From assembly GCA_963764195.1 (NCBI GenBank), contig CAVXRG010000011.1, positions 62,001-126,000 on the forward strand: a DNA stretch of 64,000 bases, given 5' to 3'. The DNA is from JBDSSS01 sp963764195 (GTDB lineage: Bacteria > Actinomycetota > Actinomycetes > Actinomycetales > Dermatophilaceae). The notes under the pieces are model-generated. The model made no database searches, was not told the origin of the DNA, and saw only the letters and a program-made list of their open reading frames with translations. The position numbers were made by a program, and so were the translations under genes. Positions 16,254-24,706 of the stretch are shown piece by piece (within the stretch, counting starts at the first letter, position 1; each line of letters starts with the position of its first letter).

Positions 16254-18080
16254 ATGCAGCCAACCACTCGCACCACGCAGGACGGGGTCGCCTACCGCGA
16301 CCTCAACGGCAACGGGGTGATGGATCCCTTCGAGGACCCGCGTCTCGACGTGGCGGCACGGGTCGAGGACCTTCTCGGCCGGCTCTCGCTGGCCGAGAAG
16401 GTCGGGTTGATGTTCCAGACCGTCATCGAGGCGGGGGCGGACGGGTCACCGCTCGAGGAGCCGGGGCGGATCAGCAAGTCGCCGACGAGCGTCGTGGTCC
16501 GCGAGAAGCACCTCTCGCACTTCAACGTCCACGCCCTCGACGACCCCGGGGTGGCGGCGCGGTGGCACAACGCCGTCCAGCGGATGGCGGAGTTCACGCC
16601 CCACGGCATACCGGTGACGATCTCCTCCGACCCGCGGCACGCGTTCATCGAGAACTCGGGAGTCTCCTTCAGCGCGAAGTCCTTCTCCCAGTGGCCGGAG
16701 CCCCTCGGGCTCGCGGCCCTCGGGGACGCCGACCTCGTGCGCCGCTTCGCCGACATCGCCCGGCGGGAGTACGTGGCCGTCGGCATCCGCGCCGCCCTGC
16801 ACCCGACGCTCGACCTGGCGACGGAGGCGCGCTGGGGTCGTCAGGCGGGCACCTTCGGCCAGGACGCCGACCTCGTCACCGCGCTCGGCGTCGCGTACCT
16901 CGAAGGATTCCAAGGGAGCTCGCTCGGCCCCGACACGGTGGCCTGCACGAGCAAGCACTTCCCGGGTGGCGGCCCGCAGAAGGACGGCGAGGATGCGCAC
17001 TTCCCCTACGGTCGTGAGCAGGTCTATCCCGGTGGGCAGTTCGCGCTCCACCTCAAGCCCTTCCCGGCGATGATCGCCGCCGGCACCGCGGGGATCATGC
17101 CCTACTACGGGATGCCCGTCGGGCTGGAGATCGACGGCGAGGCCGTCCCCGAGGTCGGCTTCGGCTACAACAAGCGGATCGTCACCGACCTGCTCCGCGG
17201 GGACCTCGGCTACGACGGCGTCGTCGTCACCGACTGGGAGCTCGTCAACGACAACCACGTGGGCGACCAGGTCCTCCCGGCCCGCGCATGGGGTGTCGAG
17301 CACCTCGACCCGCACGGCAGGATGGAGCTGATCCTCGAGGCCGGCGCCGACCAGTTCGGCGGCGAGGAGTGCGTCGACATCCTGCTCGACCTCGTCGCGC
17401 AGGGCCGGGTCACCGAGGAGCGCATCGACGTCTCGGCGCGGCGGCTGCTCGCCGTGAAGTTCCGGCTCGGGCTGTTCGACAACCCCTACGTCGACGAGGA
17501 CGCGGCCACCGACGTCGTCGGGTGCACCGAGTTCCGCGACGCCGGGTATGCCGCCCAGGCCGAGTCCGTGACGCTGCTTCACCACGTCGGTCCGGTGCTG
17601 CCGCTGACCCCGGGCCTGCGGGTCTACGTCGAGGGGGTCCGCCCCGACGCGGTCGCGCGGCACGCGACCGTGGTCGGGGACCCGGCCGACGCCGACGTGG
17701 CGGTCATCCGGGTCGGTGCGCCGTTCGACCCGCGCAGCGACCTCTTCCTCGAGTCGTGGTTCCACCAGGGCTCGCTCGACTTCCCGCCTGGGCTGGTCGC
17801 GCGGCTGCAGCGGATCGCCGACGCGTGCCCGCTCGTCCTCGACGTGGCGCTCGACCGCCCGGCGGTGCTGACGCCGCTGCTGCCCTTCGTCAGTGCCCTC
17901 ACCGCGACCTACGGCTCGAGCGACGAGGCCGTGCTCGAGGTCCTGATGGGCCGGATCGCGCCACGCGGGCGGCTGCCCTTCGACCTGCCCCGATCGATGG
18001 AGCAGGTGCGCACCTCACCCGAGGACGTGCCGGGCTTCGACGACCCGCTGTTCCCCTTCGGCCACGGCCTCACCCTCTGA
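16254..18080 (+). CDS. GH3 beta-glucosidase
   Basis: 608 residues, no signal peptide. The N-terminus carries YRDLNGNGVMDPFEDPRLD, an opening typical of one GH3 branch, followed by RVEDLLGRLSLAEKVGLM. The nucleophile is Asp327 in GVVVTDWE, and KHFPGGG near 245 forms part of the substrate pocket. The second (alpha/beta) domain runs to the end, closing with FPFGHGLT. GGAGG precedes the ATG. As the last gene of the operon it would split imported beta-gluco-oligosaccharides in the cytosol. Confidence 0.9.
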   Translation: MQPTTRTTQDGVAYRDLNGNGVMDPFEDPRLDVAARVEDLLGRLSLAEKVGLMFQTVIEAGADGSPLEEPGRISKSPTSVVVREKHLSHFNVHALDDPGVAARWHNAVQRMAEFTPHGIPVTISSDPRHAFIENSGVSFSAKSFSQWPEPLGLAALGDADLVRRFADIARREYVAVGIRAALHPTLDLATEARWGRQAGTFGQDADLVTALGVAYLEGFQGSSLGPDTVACTSKHFPGGGPQKDGEDAHFPYGREQVYPGGQFALHLKPFPAMIAAGTAGIMPYYGMPVGLEIDGEAVPEVGFGYNKRIVTDLLRGDLGYDGVVVTDWELVNDNHVGDQVLPARAWGVEHLDPHGRMELILEAGADQFGGEECVDILLDLVAQGRVTEERIDVSARRLLAVKFRLGLFDNPYVDEDAATDVVGCTEFRDAGYAAQAESVTLLHHVGPVLPLTPGLRVYVEGVRPDAVARHATVVGDPADADVAVIRVGAPFDPRSDLFLESWFHQGSLDFPPGLVARLQRIADACPLVLDVALDRPAVLTPLLPFVSALTATYGSSDEAVLEVLMGRIAPRGRLPFDLPRSMEQVRTSPEDVPGFDDPLFPFGHGLTL

Positions 18081-18094
18081 GACCGGCCCCCTCA

Positions 18095-18211
18095 CCCCGT
18101 CGAGTGCCCACTTTCTTCCGTGCCCGCGCGGGTGAAACTGCCCACTCGACGGGAGGATCCGGGGGGAAGGTGGGCACTCGACGGGGGGAAGTGGGCACTC
18201 GACGGGGGGTG
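18095..18211. repeat. Intergenic repeat element: inverted pair plus 21-bp tandem repeat
   Basis: The 316-bp gap after the GH3 gene holds several copies of one core, GTGGGCACTCGACGGGG. The first is inverted (18095-18113). It pairs with a partial copy at 18139-18154 through an 11-bp perfect stem (CCCGTCGAGTG/CACTCGACGGG). Inside this stem lies a small GCCCGCGCGGG hairpin. Two further copies form a 21-bp tandem repeat at 18170-18190 and 18191-18211 differing at two bases. The structure could terminate the operon, but the copy number and mixed orientations look like a REP-type element. Confidence 0.7.
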
Positions 18212-18396
18212 GCGGTTCGGGTATCACCGCGGGTGGCCGCGCCTCTGACGTGCAGGGATGGGAACGGGTCGCGAGGAGCGGCGGGCGAGCATCCCGGGAG
18301 CGCTTGGGCGGCTGGCCCGTTGAGGTACGTTAACCGCCACCGGAGCCCGGATCCGACACGGACCGGGCTCCATGCGCGTCGCTAGGCTGGGTGGCG

Positions 18397-19518
18397 ATGG
18401 ATGATGGAGACAGGCAGCGGCCGGAGCCGCGCGAGGTGGAGGTCGTCGTCGTCGGCGGTGGTCAGGCGGGCCTCGCCACCGCCTACCACCTGCGTCGGGC
18501 CGGCCTGGAGGCCGGGACCGACTACGTCGTGCTCGACGCGAACCCGAGCCCCGGCGGTGCGTGGCAGCACACCTGGCCCTCGCTGCGCCTCTTCTCACCG
18601 CCGGCCTTCTCCTCGCTGCCCGGGTGGCGGATGCCGGCGCACCGCGATGCCTACCCGCCGGCGTCGCACGTCGTCGCCTACCTCACCGACTACGAAGCCC
18701 GCTACGACCTGCGCGTGCGCCACGGGGAGCGGGTCACCCGGGTGCGTCGACGCGACGGGGACCCGGCCGGCCGGCTCGTCGTGGACACGACCGCGGGGAG
18801 CTGGGCGGCGCGGGCTGTCGTCACCGCGACCGGGACGTGGGGTCGGCCGTTCCTCCCGTCGTATGCCGGGGCCGCGGCCTTCGGGGGACGCATCGTCCAC
18901 AGTGCGGCCTACCGCGGGCCCGAGGAGTGGCGCGGGCTGCGCGTCGCCGTCGTCGGGGGCGGCAACACCGCGGCCCAGCTGCTCGCGGAGGTCTCGCTCG
19001 TCGCCGACACGACCTGGGTGACGCTGCGGACGCCCCGGCTGCTGCCCGACGACGTCGACGGGCGGGTGCTCTTCGACGTGGCGACGGCCCGGCGGCGGGC
19101 GCTCGACGCGGGGGAGGCCGACCCCGGCGGTGTGGCCGGCCTCGGGGACGTCGTCATGACCCCGTCGGTCCGCGCCGCGCGCGACCGGGGCGCGCTCGAG
19201 CCGGTCCCGATGTTCGAGCGGCTCACCCCGACCGGGGCCGTCTGGGCCGACAGGTCGGAGCGGGAGCTCGACGCCGTGCTGTCGTGCACGGGGTTCCGTC
19301 CCGACCTCGAGGTGCTCTCCGGTCTCGGGCTGCCCCGCGTCGACGGCCACGTGGCGACGGTCGGCACCCGGGCCCGGGACGAGCCGCGGCTGCACCTCGT
19401 CGGTTACGGCGACTGGACCGGGCCGGCGTCGGCCACCCTCATCGGGGTGGGTCGCACCGCTCGGGACGCGGTCGCCGAGATCATGGCCCTGCTCGGCCGC
19501 ACATCGGTCCGGAGCTAG
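18397..19518 (+). CDS. arsO: ArsO-like flavin-dependent monooxygenase
   Basis: 373 residues from the ATG at 18397. FAD-binding Rossmann motif VVVVGGGQAGLATAYHLRRAG at about residue 14, an NAD(P)H-binding motif VAVVGGGNTAAQLLAE near 182, and the C-terminal CTGFRPDL block. The family also includes YhfW/CzcO-like oxidoreductases. The call ArsO rests on its place beside arsC, ACR3 and arsR. A TAGGCT box ends eight bases before the ATG. The stop TAG overlaps the convergent arsC stop within the palindrome CTAG. Confidence 0.75.
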   Translation: MDDGDRQRPEPREVEVVVVGGGQAGLATAYHLRRAGLEAGTDYVVLDANPSPGGAWQHTWPSLRLFSPPAFSSLPGWRMPAHRDAYPPASHVVAYLTDYEARYDLRVRHGERVTRVRRRDGDPAGRLVVDTTAGSWAARAVVTATGTWGRPFLPSYAGAAAFGGRIVHSAAYRGPEEWRGLRVAVVGGGNTAAQLLAEVSLVADTTWVTLRTPRLLPDDVDGRVLFDVATARRRALDAGEADPGGVAGLGDVVMTPSVRAARDRGALEPVPMFERLTPTGAVWADRSERELDAVLSCTGFRPDLEVLSGLGLPRVDGHVATVGTRARDEPRLHLVGYGDWTGPASATLIGVGRTARDAVAEIMALLGRTSVRS

Positions 19519-19940
19519 CCCCGGACCACCCCGACGACGGGGACACCGAGCTCGCCGAGGAGCTCGACCACCCGTTCACGGATCGCGTCGCGGATCGGGC
19601 GCACGGCCTCGACGCCCTGGCCGGCGGGGTCCTCGAGGTCCCAGTCCTCATAGCGCTTGCCCGGGAAGATCGGGCAGCTGTCCCCGCATCCCATCGTGAT
19701 GACGACGTCGGAGGACTGGACGGCCTCGGTCGTGAGGATCTTGGGGGTCTGCGCCGCGAGGTCGATGCCCTCCTCGGCCATGGCGGCAACCGCTGCGGGG
19801 TTGATCTGTGCGGCGGGCGCCGACCCGGCCGACCGCACCTCGACAGCGCCGCCGGAGAGCCGGTCGAGGTACCCGGCGGCCATCTGGGACCGGCCGGCGT
19901 TGTGGACGCAGACGAACAGGACGCTCGGCTTCTCGGTCAT
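19515..19940 (-). CDS. arsC: Arsenate reductase, low-molecular-weight phosphatase type
   Basis: 141 residues with the phosphatase loop CVHNAGRS at Cys11 and the DWDLEDP acid loop near 111. The fold is that of protein tyrosine phosphatases; GCGDSCP near 93 supplies the extra cysteines used in arsenate reduction. It converts arsenate to arsenite with thioredoxin or mycoredoxin. The ATG overlaps the ACR3 stop by four bases, so reduction and export are co-translated. Confidence 0.9.
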   Translation of the reverse strand: MTEKPSVLFVCVHNAGRSQMAAGYLDRLSGGAVEVRSAGSAPAAQINPAAVAAMAEEGIDLAAQTPKILTTEAVQSSDVVITMGCGDSCPIFPGKRYEDWDLEDPAGQGVEAVRPIRDAIRERVVELLGELGVPVVGVVRG

Positions 19941-21058
19941 CGCGCGATGGCCTTTCCGTGGGAGGAGCGGACGGCGAAGCGTCGCCTCAGGGCGAGGCTG
20001 ACGTAGACGAGGGCGACGAGCGCAGGCACCTCGATGAGGGGGCCGACGACGCCCGCCAGGGCCTGGCCGGACGTCGCCCCGAAGGTGGCGATGGCCACCG
20101 CGATCGCGAGCTCGAAGTTGTTGCCGGCCGCAGTGAAGGCGAGCGTCGTCGTCCGCGCGTAGCCGAGCCCCAGACCGGCGCCAAGGCCGAACCCGCCACC
20201 CCACATCAGGGCGAAGTAGGCGAGCAGGGGCAGGGCGATGCGGGCGACGTCGAGGGGGTGGGAGGTGATGGCGTCGCCCTGGAGCGCGAAGAGGATGACG
20301 ATGGTGAACAGCAGGCCGTAGAGCGCCCACGGCCCGACCTTGGGCAGGAACTTCTCCTCGTACCAGACCCGCCCGCGGCGGCGCTCGCCGAGCCGGCGGG
20401 ACAGGAAGCCGGCGAGGAGCGGGACGCCGAGGAAGATCAGGACCGACCGGGCGATGTCCCACGTCGAGGCGTCGATCCCTGACTGCTGCAGGCCGAGCCA
20501 GCCCGGCAGGACCGACAGGTAGAACCAGCCGAGGCCGGCGAAGGCGACGACCTGGAAGACGGAGTTGAGGGCGACGAGGACGGCAGCCGCCTCGCGGTCA
20601 CCGCAGGCGAGGTCGTTCCAGATGATGACCATCGCGATGCACCGGGCGAGGCCGACGATGATCAGGCCGGTCCGGTAGGCGGGCAGGTCCGCCAGGAAGG
20701 TCCAGGCGAGGACGAACATCAGGGCGGGCCCGATGAGCCAGTTGAGCAGCAGCGAGGCGGCGAGCAGCCGTCGGTCGCCCGTCACGGAGTCGAGCCGGTC
20801 GTAGCGCACCTTGGCCAGGACGGGATACATCATCACGAGCAGCCCGATCGCGATCGGCAGCGAGACGCCGTCCACCTCGACTCGGGCGAGGCCGTCGCCG
20901 AGGCCGGGGACGACCCGGCCGAGGAGGATCCCGACGACCATGGCCAGCCCGATCCAGACGGGCAGGAAGCGGTCGAGGGTCGAGAGCCGGGCGGGGAGCG
21001 GGCCGGGGCCGGAGTCGGCGCGCACCCCTGGTGTGCTGCTGTCGGTGGGGGTGCTCAC
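19937..21058 (-). CDS. acr3: ACR3-family arsenite efflux permease
   Basis: 373 residues with ten membrane segments. The conserved ARCIAMVIIWNDLACGD near residue 150 contains the essential cysteine of ACR3 carriers, and AGNNFELAIAVAIA lies near 308. It exports arsenite made by ArsC. The GTG at 21058 is preferred over a GTG eight codons earlier because GGAAGG lies seven bases upstream. The gene diverges from arsR across the inverted-repeat operator at 21112-21153. Confidence 0.92.
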   Translation of the reverse strand: MSTPTDSSTPGVRADSGPGPLPARLSTLDRFLPVWIGLAMVVGILLGRVVPGLGDGLARVEVDGVSLPIAIGLLVMMYPVLAKVRYDRLDSVTGDRRLLAASLLLNWLIGPALMFVLAWTFLADLPAYRTGLIIVGLARCIAMVIIWNDLACGDREAAAVLVALNSVFQVVAFAGLGWFYLSVLPGWLGLQQSGIDASTWDIARSVLIFLGVPLLAGFLSRRLGERRRGRVWYEEKFLPKVGPWALYGLLFTIVILFALQGDAITSHPLDVARIALPLLAYFALMWGGGFGLGAGLGLGYARTTTLAFTAAGNNFELAIAVAIATFGATSGQALAGVVGPLIEVPALVALVYVSLALRRRFAVRSSHGKAIAR

Positions 21059-21111
21059 GGGGGTGCCTTCCGGGTGGTTCACGACGACTGTCGGCGCGCA
21101 TCAGGCTCGCA

Positions 21112-21153
21112 GTTGCATCGATGTGTGTCAACATAGAGCGCTATCGATGCAAC
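21112..21153. promoter_or_regulatory. ArsR-type operator, long inverted repeat
   Basis: GTTGCATCGAT (21112-21122) and its exact complement ATCGATGCAAC (21143-21153) are separated by 20 bp in the region between the divergent acr3-arsC and arsR genes. Each arm also contains the palindrome ATCGAT. A TTGACA on the minus strand (21126-21131) lies between the arms. ArsR binding here would repress both directions until arsenite is present. Confidence 0.72.
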
Positions 21154-21182
21154 CGAGATCACGGCCGTCAGGAGACGAGCGC

Positions 21183-21521
21183 ATGAAGGTCACGACCCTC
21201 GACCTCTCCCCGTCCGCGCCGGCCTGTGGTCTGCCGCTCAGCGCACTGGCGCCCGCCGAGGCCGAGCGGCGCGCAGCCCTGCTCAAGGCGCTCGCCGACC
21301 CGGTCCGGCTCCGGCTGCTCAGCCTCATCAGCGGCGCCCCCGGCCGCGAGGCGTGCGTGTGCGACATGACCGCCGCCGTCGACGTCTCCCAGCCCACCGT
21401 CAGCCACCACCTCAAGGTGCTCGTCGAGGCCGGTCTCGTCACCCGTGAGCGCCGCGGCACCTGGGCCTGGTTCCGCCTCGTCCCCGCCCGCCTCGACGAG
21501 GTCCGCGACTTCTTCGTCTGA
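21183..21521 (+). CDS. arsR: ArsR-family arsenic-responsive repressor
   Basis: 112 residues: winged helix with KALADPVRLRLLSLI near 34 and recognition helix VSQPTVSHHLKVLVEAGLV near 70. CVC (within REACVCDM near 60) lies at the position of the CxC arsenite site in alpha-3 of E. coli-type ArsR. AGGAG precedes the ATG. It is transcribed away from acr3-arsC across the shared operator. Confidence 0.9.
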   Translation: MKVTTLDLSPSAPACGLPLSALAPAEAERRAALLKALADPVRLRLLSLISGAPGREACVCDMTAAVDVSQPTVSHHLKVLVEAGLVTRERRGTWAWFRLVPARLDEVRDFFV

Positions 21522-21549
21522 GCGCCGCGGCGCTCTGGGTGGGCTCCCG

Positions 21550-21555
21550 TAGCGT
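21550..21555 (+). promoter_or_regulatory. -10 box TAGCGT, leaderless start of the UDG gene
   Basis: TAGCGT, six bases, then the ATG at 21562; no ribosome binding site is present. Confidence 0.6.
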
Positions 21556-21561
21556 GGCGCC

Positions 21562-22404
21562 ATGACCGCCGACGCGCCCCACCCGGTCGACCCGCATCCC
21601 GTGACCGGGGCGCTCTTCGGCTCGCCCGTGCCGCCGGGCTCGGGCTGGCCCGGTGACCCCGCGACGGCCGAGACGCCGGTCGCCCGCACCCCCACCCAGG
21701 TGCGGCGTCTCGCGAAGGGAGCTGACGGCATACCCGCGCTCGATGCGCGGATCTCGGTGTGCCGCGCGTGCCCCCGGCTCGTCCGGTGGCGCGAGGACGT
21801 CGCGGTGGGCGGTCGGCGCGCATCCTTCGCCGACCAGCCCTACTGGGGCCGGCCCGGCCCGTCGTTCGGTGACCCGCAGGCCCCGGTGCTCATCGTCGGG
21901 CTCGCCCCCGCGGCCAACGGCACCAACCGGACCGGGCGGATGTTCACCGGGGACCGCTCGGGCGACTGGCTGTATGCCGCTCTCCACCGCGCCGGGTACG
22001 CGAGCCAGCCGACCTCGGAGGCCGCGGGGGACGGGCAGGTGCTGACGGGTCTGCGCATCGTCGCCGCGGTGCGGTGCGCCCCACCCGCCAACAAGCCGAC
22101 GACGCAGGAGAAGGCGAACTGCGCGCCGTGGCTCGACCGGGACCTCGAGCTGTCCGAGCCGGGGCTGCGCTCGATCCTCGCGCTCGGTTCGATCGCCTGG
22201 GACGCGGCGATCGGGGCCGCGCGGGGGCGGGGCTGGTCGGTGCCCCGGCCGAAGCCGCGCTTCGGACACGGCGCGCGCGCGGAGCTGACGACCAGCGCCG
22301 GGCGGGTGGTCCAGCTCGTCGGCAGCTATCACGTGAGCCAGCAGAACACCTTCACGGGCAAGCTGACCGAGCCGATGCTCGACGAGGTCATCGCGATGCT
22401 CTGA
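21562..22404 (+). CDS. Uracil-DNA glycosylase, family 5 (UdgB type)
   Basis: 280 residues with four-cysteine iron-sulfur candidates (CRACPRL near 57, the others near 172 and 187). The uracil-pocket motif GLAPAANGTNRTGRMFTGD is near 114 and the closing SYHVSQQNTFTGKL near 255. Family 5 enzymes excise uracil and some oxidised bases and are common in high-G+C actinobacteria, where cytosine deamination is a heavy load. The start is the leaderless ATG after TAGCGT. The META and DUF1992 genes follow on the same strand at short spacing. Confidence 0.87.
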   Translation: MTADAPHPVDPHPVTGALFGSPVPPGSGWPGDPATAETPVARTPTQVRRLAKGADGIPALDARISVCRACPRLVRWREDVAVGGRRASFADQPYWGRPGPSFGDPQAPVLIVGLAPAANGTNRTGRMFTGDRSGDWLYAALHRAGYASQPTSEAAGDGQVLTGLRIVAAVRCAPPANKPTTQEKANCAPWLDRDLELSEPGLRSILALGSIAWDAAIGAARGRGWSVPRPKPRFGHGARAELTTSAGRVVQLVGSYHVSQQNTFTGKLTEPMLDEVIAML

Positions 22405-22442
22405 GGGCCGCCCGACGGTCGTCGCTGTGCTTGGCTGGACCC

Positions 22443-22832
22443 ATGGCGAGACAGGGAGACGGTGCGGAGAGCGGTCGCGGGGGGCTCGAGGGCACGGCAT
22501 GGGTCGTCGAGCACCTCGGGGGCGTCGCGACGACGGGTCGTGAGCCGCGGCTGGTCTTCGGTGACGACGGGCGGCTCAGCGGCTCCACGGGTGTCAACCG
22601 CGTGCTCGGGCAGTACGAGGTCGAGGACGGCGTGATCCGCTTCGGCGCGCTCGGCTCGACCCGGATGGCGGGGCCGCCGGAGGCCATGGCACAGGAGCGG
22701 GTGCTGCTCGACGTGCTCACCGGCGAGGTGCCTTTCGTCCTCGACGGCGACCGTCTCGTGCTCGTCCCGGGGACGGACTCCGCGCCGGCCGGGGCCGAGC
22801 TGCGGCGCGCGGACGATGCCGGGGCGGTGTGA
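22443..22832 (+). CDS. META-domain (HslJ-like) protein
   Basis: 129 residues. The META-domain pattern GTAWVVEHLGG ... LVFGDDGRLSGSTGVNRVLGQYEVED occupies most of the protein. META domains are found in heat-shock and secreted proteins with no known activity. There is no signal peptide. The weak hexamer TTGGCT ends six bases before the ATG. It lies 38 bp after the UDG gene and 3 bp before the DUF1992 gene. Confidence 0.78.
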   Translation: MARQGDGAESGRGGLEGTAWVVEHLGGVATTGREPRLVFGDDGRLSGSTGVNRVLGQYEVEDGVIRFGALGSTRMAGPPEAMAQERVLLDVLTGEVPFVLDGDRLVLVPGTDSAPAGAELRRADDAGAV

Positions 22833-22835
22833 CCC

Positions 22836-23351
22836 GTGTCCAACCAGCCCTACTGGGAGAGCCCGGTCGACCGGCAGATCCGCGAGGCGCAGGAGCGGGG
22901 CGACTTCGACGACCTGCCGGGGGCGGGCAAGCCGCTCGACCTCAGCGATGCCGACGACCCCGACTGGTGGCTCAAGCGATTCGCGGCCAGGGAGAACATC
23001 GACCTCGGCGGTGCCCTGCCCGGGGCGCTGGCGTTGCGCAAGGAGTCCGCGGGCTACCCCGAGAGCCTGGCTGACGTACGGCGTGAGGAGCACGTGCGTG
23101 AGATCCTCGCCGACTACAACCGCCGGGTGCTCGCCGACCGGCTGCGCCCGGCCGTCGGCCACCTGCCGCCGCTGCTGGCGCGGACCGTCGACCTCGACGA
23201 GATGGTCGTTGAGTGGCGGACGCTGCGGGAGGGCATTGCCAGGGAGGCCGCCGAGCGGGCACTCGCGGCGGCATCGGTCGAGCCGCCGGCGCTCGCTCGC
23301 CCGCACGGGTGGTGGCGTCGGTTGGGGCGCCGGCGGCGCGATGGGTCCTGA
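22836..23351 (+). CDS. DUF1992 (DnaJ-C28-like) protein
   Basis: 171 residues. The conserved opening YWESPVDRQIREAQERGDFDDLPGAGKPLDL is diagnostic for DUF1992, a domain also found in human DNAJC28. Function unknown. GTG start three bases after the META-domain stop, so the two are co-transcribed. The C-terminus is strongly basic (RRLGRRRR). Confidence 0.85.
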   Translation: MSNQPYWESPVDRQIREAQERGDFDDLPGAGKPLDLSDADDPDWWLKRFAARENIDLGGALPGALALRKESAGYPESLADVRREEHVREILADYNRRVLADRLRPAVGHLPPLLARTVDLDEMVVEWRTLREGIAREAAERALAAASVEPPALARPHGWWRRLGRRRRDGS

Positions 23352-23354
23352 GCG

Positions 23355-24152
23355 TCAGGGGAGGGCGCGTCGCTCGACGGCGTCGACGAGGTCGGCCACC
23401 GAGTCGACGATCGAGGTCGGGCGGTAGGGGAAGTGCTCGACCTGCTGGCGTGAGGTCGACCCGGTCAGCACGAGCACGGTCCGCAGTCCGGCCTCGAGCC
23501 CGGAGATGACGTCGGTGTCCATCCGGTCGCCGACCATGACGGTCGTCTCCGAGTGGGCGTCGAGGCGGTTGAGGGCGCTGCGCATCATCAGGGCGTTCGG
23601 CTTGCCGACGTAGTACGGGGCTCGGCCGGTCGCCGTGCTGATGAGCGCGGCGACGGAGCCGGTGGCCGGGAGGGTGCCGTAGGGGCTCGGTCCGCTCGGG
23701 TCGGGGTTGGTCGCGATGAAGCGGGCGCCCTTCTCGATGAGGCGGATCGCCCGGGTGATGGACTCGAAGGAGTAGGTGCGGGTCTCCCCGAGCACGACGT
23801 AGTCCGGGTCCCGGTCGGTCATCACGAAGCCGACGTCGTGCATCGCCGTCGTGAGGCCGGCCTCGCCGACGACGTAGGCCGTGCCGCCGGGGCGCTGGTC
23901 GGCGAGGAAGTTCGCCGTGGCCAGGGCCGAGGTCCAGATCGCCTCCTCCGGCACGTCGATCCCGCTGGAGCGCAGGCGGGCCCGCAGGTCGCGCGGCGTG
24001 AAGATCGAGTTGTTGGTCAGGACGAGGAAGCGGCGACCCGACTCACAGAGGGCGGTGATGAAGTCGGCGGCTCCGGGGATGGCGTCGTCCTCGTGGACGA
24101 GGACCCCGTCCATGTCGGTCAGCCACGTCTCGATCGGTCGGTGCTCCGTCAT
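23355..24152 (-). CDS. HAD-IIA family hydrolase (NagD-like phosphatase)
   Basis: 265 residues with HAD motif I (WLTDMDGVL, near 10), motif II (LVLTNNS, near 43), the IIA cap domain, and motif III/IV (YYVGKPNALMM near 177; MVGDRMDTDV near 203). Such enzymes dephosphorylate small sugar or nucleotide phosphates such as glycerol phosphate or NMP. The ATG at 24152 lies six bases after CACGAT, a weak leaderless-type box. It is convergent with the DUF1992 gene. Confidence 0.9.
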   Translation of the reverse strand: MTEHRPIETWLTDMDGVLVHEDDAIPGAADFITALCESGRRFLVLTNNSIFTPRDLRARLRSSGIDVPEEAIWTSALATANFLADQRPGGTAYVVGEAGLTTAMHDVGFVMTDRDPDYVVLGETRTYSFESITRAIRLIEKGARFIATNPDPSGPSPYGTLPATGSVAALISTATGRAPYYVGKPNALMMRSALNRLDAHSETTVMVGDRMDTDVISGLEAGLRTVLVLTGSTSRQQVEHFPYRPTSIVDSVADLVDAVERRALP

Positions 24153-24224
24153 GGGCCCATCGTGCCAGTCGGCCACAGGCCGGGCGAGGAGGTCGGGCCT
24201 CCCCCGAGATCCGGTGGCGCCGGC

Positions 24225-24230
24225 TGTCGA
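24225..24230 (+). promoter_or_regulatory. Candidate ECF42 -35 element TGTCGA
   Basis: TGTCGA lies about 90 bp upstream of the DGPF gene whose partner is an ECF42-type sigma factor. TGTCGA is the -35 motif reported for ECF42 promoters. A CGATC follows 13 bases later, but the -10 element is not certain. Confidence 0.4.
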
Positions 24231-24321
24231 TCGGGGGCAGGCTCGATCGTGTAGCAGGTGGAGGGCGCACGTCGGGTGCACCCCTGACCCGCCGGACACC
24301 TGCCGGCAGGAGGACACCACG

Positions 24322-24702
24322 ATGAAGACCTACCTCGTCAGCCTCTTCTCACCCGCCGGTCCGCCCCCGGCCGACCTCGACCTCACGACGGTGATGGCCG
24401 ACCTCGAGCTCGTCAACGCCGACATCCGGGCCGCCGGCGGGTGGGTCTTCGCTGGCGGCCTCGCCGACCAGGGCAGCGCCACCGTCATCCGCAAGAGCGG
24501 CCCGGTGGCCGACGCCGTGCTCACCGACGGGCCGTTCATCGAGGCCAAGGAGCACCTCGGCGGCATCAGCATCGTCCGCTCCGACGACTACGACGTGGTG
24601 CTCGGCTGGGCCGAGCGGATCGCCGCGGCCACCGGGCTCCCGGTCGAGGTGCGCCCCTTCCAGGACGAGGGCGAGCCCGGCCAGTCACCGACCGCGGGAT
24701 GA
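24322..24702 (+). CDS. YCII-related DGPF-domain protein
   Basis: 126 residues with the signature LTDGPFIEAKEHLGG near 71 that names the DGPF family (PF03795) and a dimeric alpha-beta fold. AGGAGG precedes the ATG. DGPF genes are the standard genomic partners of ECF42 sigma factors, and here the sigma gene follows by only four bases. Its biochemical role is unknown; it may be both a target and a helper of the sigma factor. Confidence 0.9.
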   Translation: MKTYLVSLFSPAGPPPADLDLTTVMADLELVNADIRAAGGWVFAGGLADQGSATVIRKSGPVADAVLTDGPFIEAKEHLGGISIVRSDDYDVVLGWAERIAAATGLPVEVRPFQDEGEPGQSPTAG

Positions 24703-24706
24703 CGGT

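Noticed and set aside
18170..18211. Tandem repeats that might be read as a CRISPR array
   Set aside because: Only two 21-bp units directly abut without spacers, and there are no cas genes.
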